This document shows, in pieces, positions 1-8,625 of a stretch of DNA of 52,295 nucleotides. The notes beneath the pieces were generated by a model. It searched no databases. It was not told the origin of the DNA and was given only the letters and a program-made list of their open reading frames with translations. The stretch comes from Hydrogenophaga sp. (GTDB lineage Bacteria; Pseudomonadota; Gammaproteobacteria; Burkholderiales; Burkholderiaceae_C). The translations under genes and the position numbers were made by a program. Where the stretch lies: positions 1 to 52,295 of the forward strand of contig NZ_JAHCKL010000028.1 in NCBI RefSeq assembly GCF_026125785.1. Reading direction: 5' to 3'. Every line of letters starts with the position of its first letter. Position 1 is the first letter of the stretch.

Positions 1-841
1 GGGGAACAATGTGGGGGGTGCGCATCTTCATGCGCTCGGCCGGGATGCGCCACTCGGCGGCCTCCAGGTCGAACTCTTCCCAGCGCGCCTCGATCAGCTC
101 ACCGGTGCGCACGAACGTGAACGCCATCAGCTTCATGGCCAGGCGGGTTGCCGGCGTGCCGCGGTAGCCTTCGATCTTGCGCAGCAGCTCGGGCAGCTCC
201 TTGGCTTCCACCCGGGCATAGTGGGTCTTCGTCCGCGACTTGAGAGCATCCGCAGGCCTCACATCCGCGGCGGGGTTGCGCTGTGCACGGCCATGGGCGA
301 TCGCGTACCGGAATATCTGGCCGCAGGTCTGCCAGGCACGCTTGGCGATGTCGCCGGCGCCGCGCGCCTCGATCCTCTTCACCACGGTCAGCAGCTCGGG
401 TGCCGTGATCGCGGCGATGGGCCGCGGGCCCAGGGTGGGGAACACATCGGCCTCGAGACGGCGCATCACGTACTCGGAATGCCGCGCGGTCTTGGTGTCC
501 TTCCAGTGGGTGAACCAGGCGCGCGCCACCACCTCGAAGTTGTTGGCCAGCGCGGCCTCGTGGGCGGCCTTGGCGATCTTCTTGGCGGCCACCGGATCCA
601 GGCCTGTCTTCAACTCGTCGCGTGCGGTATCGCGAGCCCGGCGAGCCATGGCCAGCGAGACAGCCGGATAGCTGCCCAGCGCCAGGCGTTTCTCCTTGCC
701 GCCGTAGCGGTACTTCCAGCGCCAGAGCTTGCCACCGGTGGGCACGACCTCCAGATAGAGGCCCCCACTGTCGGCCAGGCGCAGGCGGACCTTGTCCGGG
801 GGGCATTTCGCGTTCTTGCAGGTGGTGTCGGTGAGGGCCAT
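1..841 (-). CDS. Tyrosine-type site-specific integrase, P4 family (3' part cut by window edge)
   Basis: The reading frame is open on the minus strand from an ATG at 841 to the window edge, giving about 280 residues, so the catalytic C-terminus is mostly missing. The N-terminus has the DUF4102 arm-DNA-binding fold (LADSGGLYLEV, then a WRWKYRYGGKEK-type strand and LGSYPAVSLAMAR). A core-binding SAM-like domain follows, and then the start of the catalytic domain with the first active-site Arg in the motif FVRTGELIEARWEEFD. It recombines element and chromosome DNA at an att site. The gene points the same way as the adjacent tRNA-Ser and lies just past its 3' end, as is typical of tRNA-targeting islands. 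The element extends left, outside the window. Confidence 0.93.
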   Translation of the reverse strand, partial: MALTDTTCKNAKCPPDKVRLRLADSGGLYLEVVPTGGKLWRWKYRYGGKEKRLALGSYPAVSLAMARRARDTARDELKTGLDPVAAKKIAKAAHEAALANNFEVVARAWFTHWKDTKTARHSEYVMRRLEADVFPTLGPRPIAAITAPELLTVVKRIEARGAGDIAKRAWQTCGQIFRYAIAHGRAQRNPAADVRPADALKSRTKTHYARVEAKELPELLRKIEGYRGTPATRLAMKLMAFTFVRTGELIEARWEEFDLEAAEWRIPAERMKMRTPHIVP

Positions 842-844
842 GGT

Positions 845-955
845 GGGGGAATCTCCTGGCCGACGGGGGAATTTCTCCATCGGTGCCCCCAAGCTTGCCC
901 CCGTTGATGACTCGATGTCAAAGGACCACTCTGGACCCTACAGGGCTATTCCCCC
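845..955. repeat. Short GGGGGAAT repeats between integrase and tRNA (candidate integrase arm sites)
   Basis: GGGGGAAT occurs at 845-852 and again exactly 20 bp later at 865-872. The inverted form ATTCCCCC lies at 948-955, and two TGCCCCC copies lie near 884 and 896. Repeats phased by two helical turns between an integrase gene and its tRNA target suggest arm-type binding sites. That role is inference. Confidence 0.4.
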
Positions 956-960
956 AAATG

Positions 961-986
961 AAAAAGCCCGCTTGCGCGGGCTTTTT
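961..986. terminator. Bidirectional Rho-independent terminator after tRNA-Ser
   Basis: A perfect hairpin (AAAAAGCCCGC / GCGGGCTTTTT type) has A and T runs on both sides, so it can terminate in either direction. It lies 31 bp past the 3' end of the tRNA, between the tRNA and the integrase. Confidence 0.8.
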
Positions 987-1017
987 GGACCGGTTTGGAG
1001 TTACCGGGACTCATATC

Positions 1018-1107
<90 letters not shown>

Positions 1108-1142
1108 GCGAAGCCTGCGATTGTAGCAGGCCGTGGCGGGGG

Positions 1143-2060
1143 TCAGCCTGGGGTCTTGGTGGTGCCGATCATCTTCATGGCCGAGCCGATGAGGGAGGAG
1201 ACTTCGGTCATGTTGCTGGGCACGATGAGTGTGGTGGTGGCGTCGGCCGCGACCTTGCCGTAGGCGTCCACGGCTTTTTCGGCCACCTTGAGTTGCACGG
1301 CGTCCTGGCCGCCGGGCTGGCGGATCGCTTCGGCCACCTGGCGGATGGCGCCCGCGGTGGCTTCGGCGACCGCGAGGATGGCGGCGGCTTCGCCTTGGGC
1401 CTTGTTGATCTCGGCCTGCTTCTCGCCCTCTGAGCGCGCGATGAAGGCCTCGCGCTCGCCGGTGGCGATGTTGATCTGCTCCTGGCGGCGGCCTTCGGAG
1501 GCGGCAATGAGGGCGCGCTTCTCGCGCTCGGCCGTGATCTGGGCTTGCATGGCTCGCAGGATCTCGGCCGGTGGGGTCAGGTCCTTGATTTCGTAGCGCA
1601 GCACTTTCACGCCCCAGTTCAGCGCCGCTTCGTCGATGGCGGAGACCACTTGCGCGTTGATCATGTCGCGTTCCTCGAAGGTCTTGTCCAGTTCCAGCTT
1701 GCCGATGACGGAGCGCAGCGAGGTCTGGGCGAGTTGTGTGACGGCGATGATGTAGTTGGACGAGCCGTAGCTGGCGCGCATGGGGTCGGTGACCTGGAAG
1801 TACAGGATGCCGTCGACCTGGAGCTGGGTGTTGTCGCGCGTGATGCAGACCTGGCTGGGCACGTCGAGCGGGATCTCCTTGAGGCTGTGCTTGTAGGCGA
1901 CCTTGTCGATGAAAGGCACGAGGAAGTTCAGGCCGGGTGCAAGGGAGGCGTGGTACTTGCCCAGCCGCTCGACCACCCAGGCATTCTGCTGTGGGACCAC
2001 TTTGACGGCGCGGACGACGAAGATGGCGGCGATGATGAGCAGGACGAGAGCGAGTTCCAT
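1143..2060 (-). CDS. SPFH/stomatin-like membrane protein (QmcA family)
   Basis: 305 residues. An N-terminal membrane anchor (about residues 2-20) is followed by a band-7/SPFH domain with typical segments (VVPQQNAWVVERLGKY, LAPGLNFLVPFIDKV) and then an Ala/Glu-rich coiled coil (about 190-260). Family members form large oligomeric scaffolds at the inner membrane that influence protease activity and membrane organisation. The NfeD-like gene lies 51 bp upstream on the same strand; the NfeD/SPFH pair is a conserved operon, so they probably act together. The start at 2060 gives the correct membrane segment. No substrate can be read from the sequence. Confidence 0.92.
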   Translation of the reverse strand: MELALVLLIIAAIFVVRAVKVVPQQNAWVVERLGKYHASLAPGLNFLVPFIDKVAYKHSLKEIPLDVPSQVCITRDNTQLQVDGILYFQVTDPMRASYGSSNYIIAVTQLAQTSLRSVIGKLELDKTFEERDMINAQVVSAIDEAALNWGVKVLRYEIKDLTPPAEILRAMQAQITAEREKRALIAASEGRRQEQINIATGEREAFIARSEGEKQAEINKAQGEAAAILAVAEATAGAIRQVAEAIRQPGGQDAVQLKVAEKAVDAYGKVAADATTTLIVPSNMTEVSSLIGSAMKMIGTTKTPG

Positions 2061-2111
2061 GTCGGTGTTTCCCTGGGAAGGTTGTTGAATGAAGGTGCGT
2101 GGGGGTTGCGT

Positions 2112-2537
2112 TCAGACCTTGTCCACCAGCAGGCGGTTGCCCACCAGTTCGGCGACGCGGTAGCTGCCCGGGGTGGGGGCGTTGCCCGGGCGTTGGATCA
2201 CGGTCCACTGAGCTCCCCGGTACTTGACGCTCGCGGTGCCATCGGGGTTCCATTCCTCGATGTGAAGAATTTCGCCGACGTCGAGGTTGACGCTGCGCAG
2301 GGACCGCACGGAAGGGTCGCCCGCGCGGCGCTTCTTGGCCACATAGCAGCCGACCACCGCGGCGGCTCCAACCAGGGCTGCAATCACCATCTCGGCCACC
2401 ATCCCCAGGCCCGCGTGTGCCGCGAGCGCGCCCGCCACCAGGCCAATGGCCAGCATGAGCAGGTAGAAGGTGCCTGTGAAGAGCTCCAGTGCGACGGCGG
2501 AACCGGCCAGCAGCCACCACAGGGTTGTATCGGACAT
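2112..2537 (-). CDS. NfeD family membrane protein
   Basis: 141 residues. Two or three hydrophobic helices fill about residues 8-67. A short C-terminal beta-barrel (OB-like) domain follows (VNLDVGEILHIEEWNPDG, YRGAQWTV, YRVAELVGNRLLV), which is the short NfeD form without the protease domain. It is the first gene of the two-gene operon with the SPFH protein. Known short NfeD proteins partner stomatin-like proteins at the membrane. The family call is firm; the cellular role is only inferred from pairing. Confidence 0.9.
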   Translation of the reverse strand: MSDTTLWWLLAGSAVALELFTGTFYLLMLAIGLVAGALAAHAGLGMVAEMVIAALVGAAAVVGCYVAKKRRAGDPSVRSLRSVNLDVGEILHIEEWNPDGTASVKYRGAQWTVIQRPGNAPTPGSYRVAELVGNRLLVDKV

Positions 2538-2756
2538 ATGCGCTCCTCTGTTTGAACGAACGAAGGCCGGTCGAATCTGCTCCTGGGTGTGGAGGCTTCA
2601 GTGTGCGGCCGGCGCCACATTCTGCGGCAAAAGTGCGCCGCATTCCGCTGGGTGCCACGCGATTTCCGTACACTTCGCGCCTGTTTTGCCGCTGTGGAGC
2701 GCCCGGTTCCCTGTGCCCCTTTTCCTGTGCCCGCGATCACGCGGCTGGAGATTCAG

Positions 2757-5030
2757 ATGAAATTTCGCTTTCCCATTGTGATCATCGATGAGGATTTCCG
2801 TTCGGAGAACACCTCCGGGCTGGGCATCCGTGCGCTGGCACAGGCCATCGAGACCGAAGGCTTCGAGGTGGTGGGTGTCACCAGCTACGGCGACATGAGC
2901 CAGTTCGCGCAACAGCAGAGCCGCGCCAGCGCGTTCATCCTGTCCATCGACGACGAGGAGTTCGGCCTGAGCGAGGACACGGATCCCGTGGTGCTCAATC
3001 TGCGCAACTTCATCGACGAGGTCCGCCGCAAGAACGCCGATGTGCCGATCTACATCTACGGCGAAACCAAGACCAGCCGCCACCTGCCCAACGACATCCT
3101 GCGCGAGTTGCACGGCTTCATCCACATGTTCGAGGACACGCCGGAGTTCGTGGCGCGCCACATCATCCGCGAGGCCAAGAGCTACCTCGAGGGCATCCAG
3201 CCGCCGTTCTTCAAGGCGCTGCTGGACTACGCGGAGGACGGTTCCTATTCCTGGCACTGCCCCGGGCATTCGGGTGGCGTGGCGTTCCTCAAGAGCCCCG
3301 TGGGCCAGATGTTCCACCAGTTCTTCGGTGAAAACATGCTGCGCGCCGACGTGTGCAACGCGGTCGAGGAACTGGGCCAATTGCTGGACCACAACGGTGC
3401 CATCGGTGCGAGCGAGCGCAACGCCGCGCGCATCTTCAATGCCGACCACTGTTTCTTCGTGACCAACGGCACCAGCACCAGCAACAAGATGGTGTGGCAC
3501 CACACGGTGGCGCCGGGCGACGTGGTGGTGGTGGACCGAAACTGCCACAAGTCGGTGCTGCACAGCATCATCATGACGGGCGCGATCCCTGTCTTCCTCA
3601 AGCCCACGCGCAACCACTACGGCATCATCGGTCCGATCCCGCAAAGCGAGTTCGGCATCGAGGCCATCCAGGCCAAGATCCGCGCCAACCCACTGCTGTC
3701 AGGGGTGGATGCCGACACGGTCAAGCCGCGCGTGCTCACGCTCACGCAGTCCACCTACGACGGCGTGCTCTACAACACGGAGGCCATCAAGCAGATGCTG
3801 GATGGCTACGTGGCCAATCTGCACTTTGATGAAGCCTGGCTGCCGCACGCGGCGTTCCATCCGTTCTATGGCAACTTCCACGCCATGGGCAAGAAGCGCG
3901 CACGGCCCAAGGAGTCGGTGGTGTACTCCACCCAATCCATCCACAAGCTGCTCGCGGGTATCAGCCAGGCCAGCCATGTGCTGGTACAGGACTCGCAGAA
4001 CGTCAAGCTTGACCGCCACCTCTTCAACGAGGCCTATCTGATGCACACCAGCACCAGCCCGCAGTACGCGATCATCGCCAGTTGCGACGTGGCCGCCGCG
4101 ATGATGGAGCCGCCTGGCGGCCGCGCGCTGGTGGAAGAGAGCATCTTCGAAGCGCTGGACTTCCGCCGTGCCATGCGCAAGATCGAAGGCGAGTTTGGCG
4201 ACAACGACTGGTGGTTCAAGGTCTGGGGTCCGGATGACCTGGCCGAGGAGGGGATGGGCGCCACCCGGGACTGGATGCTCAACCCGCCCGATGGCCCGGG
4301 CGGCAAGGACTGGCATGGCTTTGGCGACATGGCACCTGGCTTCAACATGCTCGATCCGATCAAGGCCACCATCGTCACCCCGGGTCTGAACCTGGATGGC
4401 CGTTTCGAGCCCGAGGGCATCCCCGCGTCCATCGTCACCAAGTTCCTTGCCGAGCATGGGGTGGTGGTGGAGAAGACCGGCCTCTACAGCTTCTTCATCA
4501 TGTTCACCATCGGCATCACCAAGGGCCGCTGGAACACCCTGCTCACCGCGCTGCAGCAGTTCAAGGACGACTACGCCAAGAACCAGCCCATGTGGCGCAT
4601 CCTGCCCGAGTTCTGCCAGAAGCACCCGCGCTACGAGCAGATGGGCCTGCGCGACCTGTGCCAGCATGTGCACGAGATGTACGCGCGCTACGACATCGCC
4701 CGCCTGACCACCGAGATGTACCTGAGCGACCTCACGCCGGCCATGAAGCCCAGCGATGCGTTCGCGCACATCGCGCAGCGCACCACCGAGCGCGTGCCGA
4801 TCGACGCGTTGGAGGGTCGCATCACGACCAGCCTGGTCACACCCTACCCGCCGGGTATTCCGCTGCTCATCCCCGGCGAGGTGTTCAACCGGAAAATCGT
4901 GGACTACCTCAAGTTCGCGCGCGAGTTCAATGTGCAATGCCCGGGCTTCGAGACCGACATCCACGGCCTGGTCGAGGTGGTGGACATCGACGGCCGCAAG
5001 AGCTATTTCGCCGACTGCGTGAAAGCCTGA
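2757..5030 (+). CDS. Arginine/lysine/ornithine decarboxylase (PLP, fold type III-like bacterial family)
   Basis: 757 residues, the length of biodegradative basic amino-acid decarboxylases (AdiA/CadA/SpeF type). An N-terminal wing/response-regulator-like domain (about 1-130, IVIIDEDFRSENTSGLG) is followed by the PLP aminotransferase-like domain. The Schiff-base lysine is Lys397 in STQSIHKLLAG. The ATG at 2757 is preferred because GGAG lies just upstream and the protein then begins MKFRFPIVIIDED; the frame stays open to 2589 but that extension looks non-homologous. It would convert arginine, lysine or ornithine to the amine plus CO2, for acid resistance or polyamine supply. Substrate choice cannot be decided from the sequence. 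Confidence 0.9.
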   Translation: MKFRFPIVIIDEDFRSENTSGLGIRALAQAIETEGFEVVGVTSYGDMSQFAQQQSRASAFILSIDDEEFGLSEDTDPVVLNLRNFIDEVRRKNADVPIYIYGETKTSRHLPNDILRELHGFIHMFEDTPEFVARHIIREAKSYLEGIQPPFFKALLDYAEDGSYSWHCPGHSGGVAFLKSPVGQMFHQFFGENMLRADVCNAVEELGQLLDHNGAIGASERNAARIFNADHCFFVTNGTSTSNKMVWHHTVAPGDVVVVDRNCHKSVLHSIIMTGAIPVFLKPTRNHYGIIGPIPQSEFGIEAIQAKIRANPLLSGVDADTVKPRVLTLTQSTYDGVLYNTEAIKQMLDGYVANLHFDEAWLPHAAFHPFYGNFHAMGKKRARPKESVVYSTQSIHKLLAGISQASHVLVQDSQNVKLDRHLFNEAYLMHTSTSPQYAIIASCDVAAAMMEPPGGRALVEESIFEALDFRRAMRKIEGEFGDNDWWFKVWGPDDLAEEGMGATRDWMLNPPDGPGGKDWHGFGDMAPGFNMLDPIKATIVTPGLNLDGRFEPEGIPASIVTKFLAEHGVVVEKTGLYSFFIMFTIGITKGRWNTLLTALQQFKDDYAKNQPMWRILPEFCQKHPRYEQMGLRDLCQHVHEMYARYDIARLTTEMYLSDLTPAMKPSDAFAHIAQRTTERVPIDALEGRITTSLVTPYPPGIPLLIPGEVFNRKIVDYLKFAREFNVQCPGFETDIHGLVEVVDIDGRKSYFADCVKA

Positions 5031-5058
5031 TGGCGGGCAGGCCGGCTGCCGGTCGCTT

Positions 5059-5934
5059 TCAGCGCGCCGGGCCGTCTGGCTGCTGGCGCAGGAAGCTGGC
5101 GAAGCGTGGCACGCCGCTGGCATTGACGCCGCGGTAGCGGTAGGTCACCCAGGTGCCGATGGGGGGTGGGTTGTCGCGCTGCGCATCGCTCAGGCCGGTG
5201 CCGAGCCGAAAACGCACGCCCTGCGGGGTTTCCACCAGCAGGGCGCCCAGTCGGCCCTCATGACGCCCCTTGCCGGGCAGGTGGGCGATCACGCGGGCCT
5301 CGGCGTCGTCGTGGGTTTTCACCTTCAGCAGATCGTCGCTGCGCAAGGCCCGGTAGGGCGCGTCGGCCCGGTGCAGCATCAGACCTTCGCCACCATCCCG
5401 CACCACGCGATCCAGGCGCGCCATCAGCGCGGCATGGCTGATCACCCGTTCCTGGGGCACGGCCTGCACCCAGGGCTCGTCGATCTGCTGGACCAGGCCG
5501 TGGTAAGCAGCGATGCGCTCGGTGAACGGTCCGGCGTGCGACGGCAGGTCGAACACCATGTAGCGGACGCGGCGCCAGGCCTCTTCATCCGGCGCCTGCC
5601 GGCGTACGGTGGACAGGGCCATCTCGAAGCGGCCCCGTCCCGCCCACAACTCTCCATCCATGGGCGTGGCCGGCCAGCGGGCGGTAAACCAGGCCGGCGC
5701 GGCGACGACCTCGCCGCCGCGGGTGATCAGTTGCCGCCCATTCCAGTAGGCGCGCACACCGTCGTACTTCTCGCTCACCCAGTAGGCGTCCAGCGGAACG
5801 CCAGGACGGTAGACCTCGGCCAGCATGAGGGCTGGCGCGCTCGCCGCGCGCGCGGCCCGGGGCAGGGCGGCGGCGCAGGCCAGGGCCAGCAGGCCGCCCA
5901 GGAATGCACGGCGCGGAAGGCGCGTCGGCTTCAA
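5059..5934 (-). CDS. Exported ATP-dependent DNA ligase, minimal Lig E type
   Basis: 291 residues. The N-terminus is a signal peptide with a twin-arginine-like motif (RRAFLGG, then a hydrophobic stretch and Ala-rich cleavage region near residue 30). The nucleotidyltransferase domain carries motif I around Lys56 (SEKYDGVRAYW), which takes AMP. Further motifs are visible (MDGELWAGRGRFE, GEGLMLHR, DDLLKVKTH), followed by a C-terminal OB fold (GRLGALLVE, FRLGTGLSD). There are no extra DNA-binding domains, as in Lig E. The family seals nicks and is proposed to work outside the cytoplasm. The gene is convergent with the decarboxylase and 13 bp downstream of fabI on the same strand. Confidence 0.88.
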   Translation of the reverse strand: MKPTRLPRRAFLGGLLALACAAALPRAARAASAPALMLAEVYRPGVPLDAYWVSEKYDGVRAYWNGRQLITRGGEVVAAPAWFTARWPATPMDGELWAGRGRFEMALSTVRRQAPDEEAWRRVRYMVFDLPSHAGPFTERIAAYHGLVQQIDEPWVQAVPQERVISHAALMARLDRVVRDGGEGLMLHRADAPYRALRSDDLLKVKTHDDAEARVIAHLPGKGRHEGRLGALLVETPQGVRFRLGTGLSDAQRDNPPPIGTWVTYRYRGVNASGVPRFASFLRQQPDGPAR

Positions 5935-5947
5935 GGGTGGGCCGGAC

Positions 5948-6745
5948 TCAGAGCATGGGCTGGCTGTCGCGGCTCACGCCCGTGGTCTGGGCATAGCCGC
6001 CGTCCACATAGGTGATTTCCGCGGTCACGCCAGAGGCCAGGTCGGACAGCAGGAAGGCGGCCACGTTGCCCACTTCCTCGATGGTGACGTTGCGGCGGAT
6101 CGGTGCCGCGCTGGCCACCAGATTGAGCAGCTTGCCTAAGTCCTTGATGCCGCTGGCGGCCAGCGTCTTGATCGGGCCGGCGCTGATGCCGTTGGCGCGG
6201 ATGCCCTTGGGGCCGAGCGATTCGGCCAGGTAGCGCACCGAAGCCTCCAGGCTCGCCTTGGCCAGGCCCATGGTGTTGTAGTTGGGCACCACGCGGATCG
6301 CACCCATGTAGCTCAAGGTGAGCAGGGAGGCCTTGTCATTGAGGTAGGGCAGCGCCGCCTTCGCCATGCCCGGGAAGCTGTAGGCGCTGATGTCGTGCGC
6401 GATGCGGAACGCCTCGCGCGAGAGGCCTTCGAGGAAGTCGCCTGTGATGGCCTCGCGCGGGGCGAAGCCGATGCTGTGCACGAAGCCGTCGAACTTGGGC
6501 CAGGTCTGCGAGAGGTCACTGAACAGCTTTTCGATCTGCGCATCATCGGCGACGTCGCAATCAAAGATCAGGCTGGAGTTGAAATCGGCCGCGAACTCGG
6601 TGATGCGGTCCTTGAAGCGTTCGCCCACGTAGCTGAAGGCGAGTTCGGCACCTTGTTCATGGCAGGCTTTGGCAATGCCGTAGGCGATGGAGCGGTTGGA
6701 CAGCACGCCCGTGATCAGCAGTTTCTTGCCAGCGAGAAAACCCAT
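5948..6745 (-). CDS. fabI: Enoyl-[acyl-carrier-protein] reductase (NADH)
   Basis: 265 residues from the ATG at 6745, which follows a GGAGAC ribosome site; an in-frame ATG at 6790 would add an unlikely leader and overlap yejA. It is a short-chain dehydrogenase fold with the FabI hallmarks: N-terminal GVLSNRSIAYG nucleotide-binding loop, SIGFAPREA, the catalytic Tyr-x6-Lys in NYNTMGLAK and the substrate loop AGPIKTLAASGI. It reduces the enoyl-ACP double bond in the last step of each fatty-acid elongation cycle and is the target class for triclosan-type inhibitors. It is divergent from yejA with only 39 bp between the two starts, so promoters must overlap. Confidence 0.96.
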   Translation of the reverse strand: MGFLAGKKLLITGVLSNRSIAYGIAKACHEQGAELAFSYVGERFKDRITEFAADFNSSLIFDCDVADDAQIEKLFSDLSQTWPKFDGFVHSIGFAPREAITGDFLEGLSREAFRIAHDISAYSFPGMAKAALPYLNDKASLLTLSYMGAIRVVPNYNTMGLAKASLEASVRYLAESLGPKGIRANGISAGPIKTLAASGIKDLGKLLNLVASAAPIRRNVTIEEVGNVAAFLLSDLASGVTAEITYVDGGYAQTTGVSRDSQPML

Positions 6746-6784
6746 TTTTGAAGTCTCCGGTGAAAAATCCGCCAGAATTGTCGC

Positions 6785-8620
6785 ATGCATGTCACCGCCC
6801 CTCGTTCACGCAGTCGTCTTGCCGCGTTCTGCGTGGCCGCTCTGCTGGCGGTGGGCAGCCAGCCGCTTTGGGCGGCCCATGGCTACGCCCTCTGGGGTGA
6901 CCTCAAGTACCCGCAGGGCTTCGCGCATTTCGACTACGTGAACCCTCAGGCTCCCCAGGGAGGCGAGCTGAGGCTGGTGAGCAACCAGCGTGTCTCTACG
7001 TTCGACAAGTACAACCCGTTCACCATCCGCGGTTCGGCGCCGGCCTATCTGGCCGGCCTGATGTTCGACACCCTGTTGACGTCGTCGCTGGACGAGACTG
7101 CCTCGGCCTACGGGCTGCTGGCCGGTGACGTCGCCGTGGCGCCCGACGGTTTGTCCGTGACCTTCAAGCTTCGCCCGGAGGCACGCTTTCACAATGGGGA
7201 TCCGGTGCTGGCGGCCGACGTGCGCCACAGCTACGAAACCCTGATCGGGCCGCACACCATGCCGGCCTACAAAACGCTGCTGGAGGATGTCGCCGGGCTG
7301 GACGTGATCGACGAGCGGACCGTGCGCTTTCGCTTCAAGCGGCCCAATCGCGAGCTGCCTCTCACGGTGGGTGCGATCCCCATCTTCAGCCGCCAATGGG
7401 GCATGGAGAATGGCAAGCCCAAGCCGTTCGACCAGGTGGTGATGGACATTCCCATTGGCAGCGGGCGGTACAGGATCGGGCCGGTGTCCTTTGGCCGCGA
7501 CATCACTTACCTGCGAGATCCCAACTACTGGGGGCGTGATCTCAACGTCAAGCGGGGCACCGACAACTTCGACCGCATCACGGTCAAGATCTACAAGGAC
7601 AACACGGCCCGCCTGGAAGGCTTCAAGGCCGGTGAATACGACCTGATGCAGGTGTTTTCCGCCGGAGACTGGGCGCGTCGGGTGAACGGCAAGCGCTTTG
7701 ACAGCGGTGAGCTGGTCAAGGGTGTGTTCCCGCACCGGCTGCCGTCGGGATTCCAGAGCTATGTGCTCAACACGCGCAACCCCAAGCTGGCCGACGCGCG
7801 CGTGCGCGAGGCCCTGGGGCTGGCGCTGGACTACGAGTGGATGAACCGGCAGATGTTCTACAACTCCTACCAACGCGTGAGCGGCCTGTTCGGCAATACC
7901 GACTGTGAAACCCGGGGCACGCCCTCGGCCGAAGAGCTGGCGCTGCTCGATCCTTGGCGCGGCAAGGTGCCCGATGCGGTGTTCGGCCCCATGGCGGTGC
8001 CGCCACGCACCGATGGCGACTCGTCATTGCGCGCGAACCTGCGGCGGGCCCGCACCTTGCTGGAGGAGGCCGGGTGGCGCGTGCGCGACGGCGCGCTGCG
8101 CAATGCCCAGGGCCAGGCCATGGAGCTGGAGTACCTGGACAGCCGCGAGGGCGGCGTGCGCACGGTCGCCCCCTGGATCCGCAACCTGCAGAAGCTGGGC
8201 ATCCGCCTGAACTTCCGTTCGGTGGATTTCGCGCTCTACCAACAGCGCCTGGACCGCTTTGACTACGAGATCATCTCCATCGCCTTCCCCGGCACCAACA
8301 ACCCGGGGCAGGAGTACCTTGACATGTTTGGCAGCAAGGCGGCCGACGTGGAGGGCTCCGGCAACTTCGCGGGCGTCAGGAGCCCGGCGGTCGATGCGCT
8401 GGTGCGCCGCATGACCAGCGCGCGCAGCAAGGCCGAGCTGCTGCCTGCCTGCCATGCACTGGAACGCGTGATCGCGCACAGCCATTACCTGATTCCGCAG
8501 TGGACGGTGAGCGAGCACCGCATGGCCTACAACGCGGCACGGCTGGACAAGCCTCGGCAGATGCCGCCCTACACACAGGCCGAAACCTGGGCCATCAGCA
8601 CCTGGTGGGCGAGGAGGTGA
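6785..8620 (+). CDS. yejA: Peptide ABC transporter substrate-binding protein (YejA-like, SBP family 5)
   Basis: 611 residues with an N-terminal signal peptide (about 1-29, ending near PLWAAHG). The mature part has the SBP_bac_5 fold: GDLKYPQGFAHFDYVNPQAPQGG is the typical YejA start, followed by LAGLMFDTLL and VTFKLRPEARFHNG. It captures peptides in the periplasm for the YejBEF importer. It is the first gene of a tight operon with two permeases and a fused ATPase, the classical yejABEF order. Members in enterobacteria take up microcin C and peptides; the actual substrate here is unknown. Confidence 0.93.
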   Translation: MHVTAPRSRSRLAAFCVAALLAVGSQPLWAAHGYALWGDLKYPQGFAHFDYVNPQAPQGGELRLVSNQRVSTFDKYNPFTIRGSAPAYLAGLMFDTLLTSSLDETASAYGLLAGDVAVAPDGLSVTFKLRPEARFHNGDPVLAADVRHSYETLIGPHTMPAYKTLLEDVAGLDVIDERTVRFRFKRPNRELPLTVGAIPIFSRQWGMENGKPKPFDQVVMDIPIGSGRYRIGPVSFGRDITYLRDPNYWGRDLNVKRGTDNFDRITVKIYKDNTARLEGFKAGEYDLMQVFSAGDWARRVNGKRFDSGELVKGVFPHRLPSGFQSYVLNTRNPKLADARVREALGLALDYEWMNRQMFYNSYQRVSGLFGNTDCETRGTPSAEELALLDPWRGKVPDAVFGPMAVPPRTDGDSSLRANLRRARTLLEEAGWRVRDGALRNAQGQAMELEYLDSREGGVRTVAPWIRNLQKLGIRLNFRSVDFALYQQRLDRFDYEIISIAFPGTNNPGQEYLDMFGSKAADVEGSGNFAGVRSPAVDALVRRMTSARSKAELLPACHALERVIAHSHYLIPQWTVSEHRMAYNAARLDKPRQMPPYTQAETWAISTWWARR

Positions 8621-8625
8621 CGAAC

